Of a stretch of DNA of 64,000 bases, positions 25,021-33,668 are shown piece after piece. Made by a program: the position numbers and the translations under genes. A model generated the notes under the pieces. That model was not told the DNA's origin, made no database searches, and was given only the letters and a program-made list of their open reading frames with translations. Within the stretch, counting starts at the first letter, position 1. Every line of letters begins with the position of its first letter. Source of the stretch: Rufibacter glacialis (GTDB taxonomy: Bacteria; Bacteroidota; Bacteroidia; Cytophagales; Hymenobacteraceae); contig NZ_VKKZ01000019.1 of assembly GCF_008271745.1 (NCBI RefSeq), positions 744,001 through 808,000 of the forward strand. The letters run 5' to 3'.

Positions 25021-26337
25021 TCAAAGGGTAAGGGTACCCGCAATCTCTTTGAGGGCAATCTCGCCTAATTTGGCCAGATACTGTGCGTTGCTGTACCGCA
25101 CGGCGGCGTTCACGTAGTTGAGCTGGGCATCGCGCACCTCCACGGTGGTAATGCTGCCCAAGCGGTATTTCTCCATGGTGATGTCCAGGTTCTGGCGGGC
25201 AATACGTTGGTTGTTCTCTTCCAGACGCACCAGGCTGATGTTGGTCAGGTACGTTTGGTACGCCGAGGCCAGTTGGGCGTTGATGTTCTGGTTCACCTGC
25301 TCAAACTGCAATTGGGCGCTGTTGATGAGAATGTTGGCGTTCTGCTCGTTCCGGCGCTGGTTGAACCCCGTGAAAATAGGCACCGAGGCCGTGACCCCGT
25401 ATGTTAAGCCATTTCCCGTGGAGAGGGTGGAGAAACCCAGCGCTGACCGGTTCCGGTTGAAATTGTAGCCGGTATTGACGCCCACCACCGGCAAGCGGCT
25501 CGCCCGCACGATCTTAGCGTCCAATTCAGCCACCCGCCGGTTCAGGATGGCGGCTTTGAGCGAAGGGTTCTGCTGAGCGGCCTGGGCCGAAAGGGTCTCC
25601 AGGGTAAGTTGTTCATCAATGGTGAGCTGGTCTGGTACCCTGAACCGGATGTTCACATCCCGCACCATCAATTCATTCATCCTGATCTGGGTGTTGCGGT
25701 ACAATTCCTGCTGGCGCAGCAGGTTGGTGGTATCAGTATTATAGTCCACCTGGGCATTGAGTACTTCCAGCCGGGCAGCCTTGCCAATCTCAAACCGGTT
25801 CTGGGCGGTGGTCACCCGCAGGCGGGAAAGGGAGATGGCGGTGTCATAGGCGCGTAGCTGGTGTTGCTGCTGCACCAGTTCATAGAAGGTGCTCATCACG
25901 TCGCCTACCCGGGTCAGGATGGTGAGCTGCAGGTTTGTTTCACCCAGTTTCTCCAGTTCCTGTAACTGCTCATAGCGGGCAAACATGGCAAACCCGTTGA
26001 AGACGGTCCAGTTCAGGCCTATGCCGTAGTTCAAGGAGGAGCCCTGGCCCCAGCTTACCTCATTCACCTGGCCATCGGCGCGGGTCTGGGAGCTGTTCTG
26101 GAGGGTGTTGTTATTGGTGAGGTTGGCCGAAACGTTGGGCAACATGCCCGCGTTGCCCCGGCTCACGTTGTTCTCGGCAATCCGCTCGTCATTCGCCGAC
26201 AGCTTGATGTCATAGTTACGTTCAAGGGCTACCCGTACGGCTTCTTCCAGGGTCAGGACCTCCTGCGCCTGGCTCTCCCTTGCCGTGAGCAGCAGGGAGA
26301 GCAGAAGGCTTAAGAGGCCGAATGTATATCTTAACAT
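25021..26337 (-). CDS. TolC family outer-membrane efflux channel
   Basis: A 438-aa outer-membrane factor of a tripartite pump. An N-terminal signal peptide (LSLLLSLLLTARESQA, cleavage near 24) is followed by LTLEEAVRVALERNYDI, the usual start of the first OEP repeat. Two long helical repeats are separated by a strand segment (VPIFTGFNQRRNEQNANI near 320), the standard TolC arrangement. It is the last gene of a minus-strand operon with the RND pump (24 nt upstream) and adaptor. A terminator follows. The likely role is the exit duct for drugs, detergents or metabolites. Confidence 0.92.
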   Translation of the reverse strand: MLRYTFGLLSLLLSLLLTARESQAQEVLTLEEAVRVALERNYDIKLSANDERIAENNVSRGNAGMLPNVSANLTNNNTLQNSSQTRADGQVNEVSWGQGSSLNYGIGLNWTVFNGFAMFARYEQLQELEKLGETNLQLTILTRVGDVMSTFYELVQQQHQLRAYDTAISLSRLRVTTAQNRFEIGKAARLEVLNAQVDYNTDTTNLLRQQELYRNTQIRMNELMVRDVNIRFRVPDQLTIDEQLTLETLSAQAAQQNPSLKAAILNRRVAELDAKIVRASRLPVVGVNTGYNFNRNRSALGFSTLSTGNGLTYGVTASVPIFTGFNQRRNEQNANILINSAQLQFEQVNQNINAQLASAYQTYLTNISLVRLEENNQRIARQNLDITMEKYRLGSITTVEVRDAQLNYVNAAVRYSNAQYLAKLGEIALKEIAGTLTL

Positions 26338-26361
26338 AAAAGGCTAGGTTCAATCAATTGG

Positions 26362-29300
26362 TTAATGCGCTACTGCTTTCTCGTACTCTTCAATGCGGTC
26401 AAACTCTGGATAATGCTTCCGCTCTTTAGACCACATGGAATAAATGGCCGGGATAATGAACAGGGTAAGCACCAGCGAGAAGATGGTACCGCCCACAATC
26501 ACCACGCCCATGCCCATCCGGCTTTGGGCGGCGGCGCCCAGGGCCAGGGCAATAGGCAGGGCGCCCAGGGCAATGGCCAGACTGGTCATGAGAATAGGAC
26601 GAAGGCGGGCCTCCGAAGCTTCCATGATGGCGTCCATCTTAGACTTGCCTTCCTCGCGCAGCTGGTTCGCGAATTCCACAATCAGGATCCCGTTCTTGGT
26701 CACCAGGCCTATGAGCATGATGGTCCCAATCTGGCTGAAGATGTTCCAGGTTTGCCCAAACAGCCACAAAGACAGCATGGCCCCGGCAACCGCCATGGGT
26801 ACCGTTAAGATGATGATGAACGGATCCACGAAGCTTTCAAACTGGGCCGCCAGAATAAGGTAGATCAGCAACAAGGCCAACCCGAAGGCGAACATGGTGT
26901 TAGACCCGCTTTCCACGAAGTCGCGGGACTCCCCGCCCAGGTCGGTGGAGAATGTTTCATCCAGCACCTGGTCTCTGATGCGGTCCATGGCTTCAATGCC
27001 GTCGCCAATGCTTTTGCCCGGGGCCAAGCCCGCAGAAACCGTGGCCGACAGGTACCGGTTGTTGTGGTACAATTGGGGCGGACTGCTGCGTTCCTGCATG
27101 GTCACCAGGTTGTCTAACTGAATCAACTGCCCGGTTGAGCTGCGCACGAACAGAGAGGTCAAATCCATGGGGTCGTCGCGGTCTGGGCGGTCAAACTGAC
27201 CCATGACCTGGTATTGCCGGCCGTTCATCAAAAAGTACCCGAAACGCTGCCCGCTCAACGACAATTGCAGGGTCTGGGCCACGTCAATCACGGAGATGCC
27301 CAGACTCTGGGCTTTCTCACGGTCAATGGTGATGTTGATCTCCGGTTTGTTGAACTTCAGGTTCACATCTGGCTGCACAAACGTAGGGTCGCTGGCTACG
27401 GCCTCCATGAACTGCGGGATCTTCTCTTCCAGCTTCTGGAAGTTAGGCGCCTGAATAATGTACTGGATAGGCTGCCCGCCGCGGCGGTTCACCGAGATAG
27501 TGGGTTGCTGGATCACGTTGGTACGGGCTTCCGGGTACCGGCGGGTCAGCTTAGATAAATGGTCGGCTACTTCTTTCTGCGAGCGCTCCCGGTCTTCTGA
27601 GGGTTTTAGGGCCAGACGCATCATGCCGCTGTTCACGGAGCCAGAGCCGCCAAAGCCAGGCGAGGTGATGACCAGGTTCACTTGCTTCTCGGGGATGGAG
27701 TCCTCTACCAGTTGAGACAGTTCGGTCATGAAACGGTCCATGTACTCATAAGAGGCGCCCTCTGGGGCGGTGGCAGAAACACGCAGCATACTGCGGTCAT
27801 CATAGGGGGCGGTCTCTTTCTGCAGGGTCATGTAGAACAGCACTGTCATGCCCAGACAGGCGAAGATGATCGGGAAGCTGAGCCACTTGCGTTTCATGAA
27901 ACCAGCCAAGGCCTCGGCGTAGCCGCTGTTCATGCGCTGGAACATAGGCTCCGTCCAGTTGTAGAACTTGGATTTCTTCTGCTCGCCGCCTTTCATCAGG
28001 TAGGCGTTCAGCATGGGGGTTAAGGTCAGGGACACAAACGCAGAGATCAACACCGCCGCGCCAATCACCACCCCGAACTCCCGGAACAGCCTCCCCACGA
28101 ACCCTTCTAAGAAGATTACCGGTAAAAATACCGCCGCCAAGGTAATGGAGATGGAGATAACCGCCATGAAGATCTCATTGGAGCCTTTGATAGCCGCCTC
28201 AATAGGAGACATGCCTTCCTCTACTTTCTTGTAGATGTTCTCTGTGACCACAATCCCGTCATCCACTACCAGACCCGTAGCCAGTACAATGGCCAGCAGG
28301 GTTAGTACATTTATAGAGAAGCCGGCCAGGTACATGATGAAGAACGTGGCAATCAAAGATACCGGAATGTCAATCAAAGGCCGGAACGCGATGCCCCAGT
28401 CCCGGAAGAACAGGTAAATGATGAGGATTACCAGCACCAGGGCGATCAGGATGGTCTCAGCCACCTCGGTCACCGATTTCTTGATAAAGACCGTGTTGTC
28501 CATCACAATGTCCAGCTGGATGTCTTTGGGAACATCGGTCTTGAGTTTCTCAAACTGGTCATAGAAGTTACCGGCAATCTCCAGGTAGTTCGTGCCCGGC
28601 TGCGGAATGATGGCCATGCCCACCATGGGAACCCCAGACTCGGTCATCTTGGTTTCCAGGTTCTCAGGCCCTAATTCGGCCCGGCCGATGTCACTGAAAC
28701 GGGTGATGGTCTCGCCCTGCGAAGAGATGATGAGGTTGTTGAATTGCTCTTCATTGGAGAGGTTACCCAAGGTGCGCACCGTTAGCTCGGTGTTGCTGCC
28801 GCTTACCTTACCGGTGGGCAACTCCACGTTCTGGCGGTTCAGGGCAGTACGCACATCGCCTACGGTTAAGCCGTAAGAGGCCAGTTTCATAGGATCAAGC
28901 CATAAACGCATGGCGTACCGTTTCTGGCCCCAGATCTGCACGCTACTCACGCCAGGAATGGTCTGGAGGCGTTGCGAGATCACGTTCTCCGCGTAGTCAG
29001 AAAGTTGCAGGGCGTCCCGGTTGGCGCTGCGCACCGTCATGGTGATGATGGGCTCAGAGTCGGCGTCGGCTTTGGAAACCACGGGCGGGGCGTCAATGTC
29101 CTCGGGCAGGCTTCTGACCGCCTGGGAGACTTTGTCGCGCACGTCGTTGGCGGCTTCTTCCAGGTTTTTCTCTAGGTTGAACTCAATGTTGATGTTGCTT
29201 CGGCCCTGGTTACTGGAGGAAGAGATGTTCCGGATACCATCAATGGAGTTGATGGCTTTCTCCAGGGGCTCGGTGATCTGCGACTCAATAATGTCTGAGT

Positions 29301-29463
29301 TGGCGCCGGAGTAGGAGGTGCTCACTGACACGATGGCCGGGTCAATGGACGGGTATTCCCTTACCCCCAGGAACGTGTACCCAATCACCCCGAATAGCAT
29401 CAGGAGCAGGTTGAGCACGATCGTGAGGACGGGCCTTTTTATACTGGTGGTGGATAAACTCAT
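26362..29463 (-). CDS. Efflux RND transporter permease (AcrB/HAE1 type)
   Basis: A 1033-aa proton-driven inner-membrane pump of the hydrophobe/amphiphile RND family. It starts with the typical STTSIKRPVLTIVLNL first helix. Two large periplasmic loops follow TM1 and TM7. GLVVDDGIVVTENIYKKVEEG near residue 400 holds the paired aspartates of the proton relay. The end of the second membrane block, SRMGMGVVIVGGTIFS, is also typical. It is encoded between the adaptor (12 nt upstream) and the TolC-like channel, giving a complete pump operon. Only the general class can be assigned, not the drug range. No local repressor gene sits beside the operon. Confidence 0.95.
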   Translation of the reverse strand: MSLSTTSIKRPVLTIVLNLLLMLFGVIGYTFLGVREYPSIDPAIVSVSTSYSGANSDIIESQITEPLEKAINSIDGIRNISSSSNQGRSNINIEFNLEKNLEEAANDVRDKVSQAVRSLPEDIDAPPVVSKADADSEPIITMTVRSANRDALQLSDYAENVISQRLQTIPGVSSVQIWGQKRYAMRLWLDPMKLASYGLTVGDVRTALNRQNVELPTGKVSGSNTELTVRTLGNLSNEEQFNNLIISSQGETITRFSDIGRAELGPENLETKMTESGVPMVGMAIIPQPGTNYLEIAGNFYDQFEKLKTDVPKDIQLDIVMDNTVFIKKSVTEVAETILIALVLVILIIYLFFRDWGIAFRPLIDIPVSLIATFFIMYLAGFSINVLTLLAIVLATGLVVDDGIVVTENIYKKVEEGMSPIEAAIKGSNEIFMAVISISITLAAVFLPVIFLEGFVGRLFREFGVVIGAAVLISAFVSLTLTPMLNAYLMKGGEQKKSKFYNWTEPMFQRMNSGYAEALAGFMKRKWLSFPIIFACLGMTVLFYMTLQKETAPYDDRSMLRVSATAPEGASYEYMDRFMTELSQLVEDSIPEKQVNLVITSPGFGGSGSVNSGMMRLALKPSEDRERSQKEVADHLSKLTRRYPEARTNVIQQPTISVNRRGGQPIQYIIQAPNFQKLEEKIPQFMEAVASDPTFVQPDVNLKFNKPEINITIDREKAQSLGISVIDVAQTLQLSLSGQRFGYFLMNGRQYQVMGQFDRPDRDDPMDLTSLFVRSSTGQLIQLDNLVTMQERSSPPQLYHNNRYLSATVSAGLAPGKSIGDGIEAMDRIRDQVLDETFSTDLGGESRDFVESGSNTMFAFGLALLLIYLILAAQFESFVDPFIIILTVPMAVAGAMLSLWLFGQTWNIFSQIGTIMLIGLVTKNGILIVEFANQLREEGKSKMDAIMEASEARLRPILMTSLAIALGALPIALALGAAAQSRMGMGVVIVGGTIFSLVLTLFIIPAIYSMWSKERKHYPEFDRIEEYEKAVAH

Positions 29464-29475
29464 GCTACGGTAAGG

Positions 29476-30579
29476 TTATATTTTTTTGGCGATGGCCACT
29501 TTTACCGGGCTTCCGGCTTTCAAAGACATGACACCGGTGGTCAGCACGGTGTCTCCGGCGCTCAGGCCAGAGGTAACCAACAGATCTTTCTCGGTACGGG
29601 TGCTGGTTTCAATCATCACTTCTTTGGCTTTGCCATTCTCGGCAATGAAGACTTTCTTCCCGTTCTGTACCGGCACTACCGCTTGAGTAGGGATGAGGAG
29701 CGCATTAGAGATAACCGCCAGGGGCAGCTGAATGTTAGCGAAGGAGCCGGGCAACAGGGTGCCCTGCGCGTTGTCGGCGCGGGCTCTCAGTTGCAAGGTA
29801 CGGGTGGCGGCGGCAATGCTAGGTTCAATGGCATAGATCCGGGCGGTGTATTTCTCCTGGCTTCCGGCCACGGTAAAGGTCAGTTCAGAGTTCTGTTTCA
29901 CCTGGCCGGCGTATTTCTCCGGCACGGCAAAGGTGATTTTGATGGGGTTGATGCTCACCAGGTTGGTCACCACCGTCTCCGGTGAAAGGTAGCTACCCAC
30001 CGAGACAGCCCGTAACCCTACCTTCCCAGCAAAGGGCGCGGTGATGGAGGTCTTGGCCAGTTGGGCGCGCACTAATTGGATCTGGGCCTGGGCCGTCTGC
30101 AGCTCGGCGCGGGCCACGTCGTATTCCTCGCGGCTGATGGCTTCTTTCTCCAACAGCAGGCGGGCGCGTCTTTCATTCTCGGCAGCCAGCGTTTTGCGGG
30201 TTTGGGCCTGGGCCAGTTGGGCACGTAATTCAGCGTCATCTATTTTCACCAAGACCTGGCCCTTGCGCACGTTGCCGCCTTCCTGGAAGTAAATGCCGCG
30301 CACCAGGCCAGAAACCTGCCCGCGTACCTCTATCTGCTCGTTGGGCTCAATGGAACCGGTCACTGACAAGGAATTGGAGAACTCCTGGGGGGTAGCCACC
30401 ACGCCGCTCACGCGCATGGCCGGGGCACCTCCGGGTCCACCCGGTCCGCCGGGGCCTCTTCCGCCGCCGCCTCCGGGACCACCGGCCCCGGCCTGTTCTT
30501 TGTTACTGGAAATACGGTAATACACCAAAGCCCCTAAACCAATGATGAGCAGCGCAATAACAATGTGTTTGATTTTCAT
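29476..30579 (-). CDS. RND efflux periplasmic adaptor subunit
   Basis: A 367-aa membrane fusion protein linking the RND pump to the TolC-like channel. A signal/anchor segment (about 5-23) is followed by an extraordinary Gly/Pro linker, residues about 31-55, made of GGPGG-type repeats. The biotinyl-lipoyl-like domain follows (IEVRGQVSGLVRGIYFQEG, then VRKGQVLVKID), then an alpha-hairpin (about 110-160), a beta-barrel domain and a C-terminal membrane-proximal domain (GDTVLTTGVMSLKAG). It is the first gene of the operon, so the promoter should be in the 30580-31000 gap. The glycine-rich linker is longer than in typical AcrA/MexA and probably acts as a flexible tether. Confidence 0.93.
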   Translation of the reverse strand: MKIKHIVIALLIIGLGALVYYRISSNKEQAGAGGPGGGGGRGPGGPGGPGGAPAMRVSGVVATPQEFSNSLSVTGSIEPNEQIEVRGQVSGLVRGIYFQEGGNVRKGQVLVKIDDAELRAQLAQAQTRKTLAAENERRARLLLEKEAISREEYDVARAELQTAQAQIQLVRAQLAKTSITAPFAGKVGLRAVSVGSYLSPETVVTNLVSINPIKITFAVPEKYAGQVKQNSELTFTVAGSQEKYTARIYAIEPSIAAATRTLQLRARADNAQGTLLPGSFANIQLPLAVISNALLIPTQAVVPVQNGKKVFIAENGKAKEVMIETSTRTEKDLLVTSGLSAGDTVLTTGVMSLKAGSPVKVAIAKKI

Positions 30580-31049
30580 ATTGTGTGGAAGTACTGAATG
30601 CTTGTGTTTGTAGTGGTACTGTAAATGGGAATAGCCTTTGGGGCGGTTTCCCAGAAAAGAGCCGGAAAACCAACCCCTTAGGAGAAGGAACCGCCTAAAT
30701 TAAGAATAGTTCACCAGTTGTTGCAGGTGAAGACTGAGATGTGAAGGGCGAAGGGGCGGAAAAGCGGCGGATTCTCCGGATGGGGAGAAAGGCGCCTGGG
30801 CTGGGCCGGCAAATGGGGGCAGAGCATCTTGTTCATTCCAGGGATTTGGGGGTTGTTTAAATAGGGGTCAACCACCACAGTAGGCGCAAAAAGAGCAACC
30901 TCTGGATGGTATCCGGTAAATGTATCCTGTTTTTTGGCTATTTTTAGAAATTAGACCTGAAAAGGCCGGGAAGGTTTAAACAAAGGCAGAAAAAAATGTA
31001 TGCTTTGGTTTTGAGCCCCTTTCCAGAAAAAAGCCGTAAAAGCAGCCCT
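30580..31049. other. Divergent promoter region, RND operon / ATL gene
   Basis: About 470 nt between divergent genes, without a credible coding frame. It must contain both promoters, but I find no exact TAnnTTTG on either strand. A degenerate copy of the CCTGTTTT-type repeat lies near 30,925-30,965. Confidence 0.4.
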
Positions 31050-31400
31050 ATGCCAACTACCAATGCCTCAGAGAAAAGAACCAATTTTTTCCAGGATGTT
31101 TATGAAGTGGTGAAGCTTATTCCGCCGGGCCGGGTGACCTCTTACGGCGCCATTGCGGCCTATCTGGGGGCCAAAGGCTCGGCCCGCATGGTGGGGTGGG
31201 CGCTGATTGCCTCGCACGCGCAGCACGGCATACCAGCTTACCGCGTGGTCAACCGGAACGGCCTGCTCACGGGCAAACAGCATTTTGAGTCTTCTCACGC
31301 CATGCAGGCCCACCTGGAGCGGGAAGGAATCCAAATCAAAGACGACCAAGTGGTGGATTTTGACAAGCTTTTCTGGGACCCCGCTAAAGAACTTTTGTAA
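31050..31400 (+). CDS. Alkyltransferase-like (ATL) MGMT-family protein
   Basis: A 116-aa protein with the DNA-binding domain of O6-alkylguanine-DNA alkyltransferase. The signature region runs IPPGRVTSYGAIAAYLG, then SARMVGWAL, then the position of the PCHRV active site, which here reads PAYRVV (about residue 60). The acceptor Cys is missing, as is the flanking His. Such ATL proteins bind alkylated guanine and recruit nucleotide-excision repair instead of repairing the base. I chose the ATG at 31050 because the family match begins just after it; an upstream in-frame ATG at 30996 would add a low-complexity leader. It is followed 2 nt later by an unknown gene and then a BrkB-like protein, probably one operon. 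Confidence 0.85.
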   Translation: MPTTNASEKRTNFFQDVYEVVKLIPPGRVTSYGAIAAYLGAKGSARMVGWALIASHAQHGIPAYRVVNRNGLLTGKQHFESSHAMQAHLEREGIQIKDDQVVDFDKLFWDPAKELL

Positions 31401-31402
31401 CC

Positions 31403-32446
31403 ATGCCCCAGACCCCAGACCCCAACGACATCTCCCGTAAAAAGCAGCATTACCCCGTAACACCTCCGTTGGCGCACTACCTGCGGGCGTATGACCGCGC
31501 CGCGCCCTTGCCCATCACCTACCAAGACTTGCTGCACTACACAGATGCCTACCCGCTTTTTGACCGCTGGGGGCAGGATACCCTGTGGCAGACGGTGATC
31601 TATGACCAGGGCCAGATGCAGGAGATCTATGAAGGCCTTACCCGTATCTACGTGCAGCTGAAGTCTGACGGGAACGAAAGCCTCATGGAGCAGCTCTCGG
31701 TGCAGCGGGTAGATTACTGCACCTTCGGCAATTCCAATCCCTTCCGCATCCGGATCGTGAACCTGCTCAACGACAACTATGACTATTTCTACTTCAAGAA
31801 AGCCGATGCCTCGCGCATCTACGGACTGGAACTGGAGCACGTGCTGTCGCCTAACCGTATCAATTACCTGGTGCACGGCGCCTCTCTCATAGAGGAACAC
31901 ATTGCCGGCATTCCCGGTGATGAATTCATCAAGCACTACCTGAGCCGCCCCAACCTGAACAAGGTGCGCCTGGCTAAGGAGTTCGTGAAGTTCAATGAAC
32001 GCTGCTTCGCCCTGCTCTTAGGCGACATGCGGTCTTATAATTACGTGGTGGTGGTGACCCCAGACTTTGAGGAAGAACAGTACCGGGTACGGCCCATTGA
32101 TTTTGACCAGCAGAGTTACGAGGGGCGCAAGACCATGTACCTGCCCCAGTACTTCAAAGACAACAACCCCATTGTGGCGCTCTGCACCCGGTGGCTCCAG
32201 CCCGAAACCATGAAGCAGTACCAGAACGAGGAGCGCACCCTGCTCTTCCGGCGCATACGGGCGGCCCGGTACCGGCTCAAAGACCTCATTGACTGCATGC
32301 GGCAAGATACCATCTCCACCCAGGAGAAAGTTGGGCAGCTGCGCGAGGAACTGGCCCGGCACCACCAGCTAGACGATTTCAGGCAGTGTGACTCTATGGG
32401 CGACCTGGTGCGGCTCCAGCTCAAAATCATGGTGCGGCACTTATAA
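31403..32446 (+). CDS. Hypothetical protein, possible kinase-like fold
   Basis: A 347-aa soluble protein without signal peptide or membrane helix, and I do not recognise a named family. Features seen: a conserved-looking centre with SNPFRIRIVN, then DNYDYFYFKKADASRIYG; a LLGDMRSYNYVVV stretch (about 210); VRPIDFDQQSYEGRK (about 232); and a helical, basic C-terminus. The order GDxxxxN then IDFD loosely recalls the catalytic loop and metal-binding DFD of kinase-like (HipA/aminoglycoside-kinase) folds, and KK(A/D) earlier could be the ATP lysine. That is speculative. It starts 2 nt after the ATL gene, pointing to coexpression and perhaps a DNA-damage link. Confidence 0.75.
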   Translation: MPQTPDPNDISRKKQHYPVTPPLAHYLRAYDRAAPLPITYQDLLHYTDAYPLFDRWGQDTLWQTVIYDQGQMQEIYEGLTRIYVQLKSDGNESLMEQLSVQRVDYCTFGNSNPFRIRIVNLLNDNYDYFYFKKADASRIYGLELEHVLSPNRINYLVHGASLIEEHIAGIPGDEFIKHYLSRPNLNKVRLAKEFVKFNERCFALLLGDMRSYNYVVVVTPDFEEEQYRVRPIDFDQQSYEGRKTMYLPQYFKDNNPIVALCTRWLQPETMKQYQNEERTLLFRRIRAARYRLKDLIDCMRQDTISTQEKVGQLREELARHHQLDDFRQCDSMGDLVRLQLKIMVRHL

Positions 32447-32507
32447 TGTTTCCGCTTTCTTTTTTTTTAAACCAGCCGTAAAACCCCGCTTTACGTAATG
32501 GGGCGAG

Positions 32508-33446
32508 ATGCTTGCTTTTATGCCTTCCCAATTTCTGTACAGAGTGCAGCAGATGCTGCAGATTTTCAGACACACCTTTCTCCTCTTCCGGAACAACGAT
32601 CCCCTGCGGTTGGCGTCTTCCGTGGCGTTTTTCACGCTTTTCGCCCTGCCGCCCATCCTGATCCTGGTGATTTCAGTGCTGGGCGTCATCTTCACCGATG
32701 CCCTCATTACCGGCGAGTTATTTGAGAAACTGACCGGATTGGTGGGGGAGGAAGTAGCGGGCCAGATAGAGCTGATCCTGACTAATTTCCTGGTTCTGCA
32801 GGGCAATGGATGGGCCGCTGCCCTCAGTTTCCTGTTCCTGACCTTTGTCTCTACCACGCTCTTCACCGTGGTACAGAATTCCCTGAACCAACTCTGGAGC
32901 ATTAAGGTGCGTGGGCATCAACACCTCAAAGGAGCCTTGCGCAACCGGTTCAGGGCCCTGCTCATCATCTTCTCCAGCGGCTTGCTGTTTCTGGCGTTCC
33001 TGGTGATAGATGCCTCGCTTGCTTTTCTCAACGACCATTACCTGCTGGTAGATGAGCAGTTCCAGTTGCAGGCCCTGCAGGTGCTCAACCGCGCCCTGGG
33101 CTTTCTGGTGGAGACCGCGTGGTTTGCCATCATCTTCCGGTTTCTGCCCTTTGCGCACATGCCCAAGCAGGCGGTGTGGGTAGGGGCGGCGGTCACGGCC
33201 TTTCTGTTCCTGCTGGGGAAAATAGTGTTAGGGCAACTCCTGATCAAAAGTAACCTGGGTTCCCTGTACGCCACCTCGGGCTCCATTGTGGTGCTCCTGC
33301 TGTTCATTTTCTACTCGGCCATGATCTTTTTCTTTGGCGCCTGCTTTACCCTGGTGTATGCCCGGTACCGGAACCTGCCCCTGCACCCCAAGTCGTTTGC
33401 CACCTTCTATGAATGGCGCGAGACAGACCATGCGCCCATCCCCTAG
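32508..33446 (+). CDS. YihY/virulence factor BrkB family membrane protein
   Basis: A 312-aa polytopic inner-membrane protein of the YihY/BrkB family, once called ribonuclease BN and now of uncertain (perhaps transport) function. Six hydrophobic segments are visible. The family segments include RLASSVAFFTLFALPPILILVIS near the N-terminus, ending the first helix pair. Later come WSIKVRGH, RFLPFAHMPKQAVWVGA and YATSGSIVVLLLFIFYSAMIFFFGACF at the C-terminal end. ATG 32508 and ATG 32520 are both possible starts, and nothing clearly separates them. It lies 61 nt after the unknown 347-aa gene, with a T-run between, so cotranscription is likely but not certain. Confidence 0.9.
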   Translation: MLAFMPSQFLYRVQQMLQIFRHTFLLFRNNDPLRLASSVAFFTLFALPPILILVISVLGVIFTDALITGELFEKLTGLVGEEVAGQIELILTNFLVLQGNGWAAALSFLFLTFVSTTLFTVVQNSLNQLWSIKVRGHQHLKGALRNRFRALLIIFSSGLLFLAFLVIDASLAFLNDHYLLVDEQFQLQALQVLNRALGFLVETAWFAIIFRFLPFAHMPKQAVWVGAAVTAFLFLLGKIVLGQLLIKSNLGSLYATSGSIVVLLLFIFYSAMIFFFGACFTLVYARYRNLPLHPKSFATFYEWRETDHAPIP

Positions 33447-33462
33447 CTGCCAGGGCTTTTCG

Positions 33463-33502
33463 CCTGTTTTCCTTATTTCGGCCGCAAAACAGGGTTTTCT
33501 TT
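33463..33502 (+). terminator. Terminator after the brkB-like gene
   Basis: CCTGTTTT (33463-33470) pairs with AAAACAGG (33486-33493), followed by GTTTTCTTTT. It is one of the recurring CCTGTTTT/AAAACAGG hairpins. Confidence 0.6.
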
Positions 33503-33668
33503 TCCTGGAACCTGCCTATTGGGGAATTCATGGGGCTTTTCCATCGTTCACAGGGAGGTGTCACCAGAGATATACAACCGTTTGTTTGTTTTAAGGCTCC
33601 TGCCTCATTATATTAGTCTCCAGTAGGTTCTTGGATAAGGTAACTTATTGTTAATCACTTACATCATT

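Noticed and set aside
30996..31049. Longer N-terminus of the alkyltransferase-like protein
   Set aside because: The extra 18 residues are low-complexity and lie outside the family match. The ATG at 31050 is preferred.
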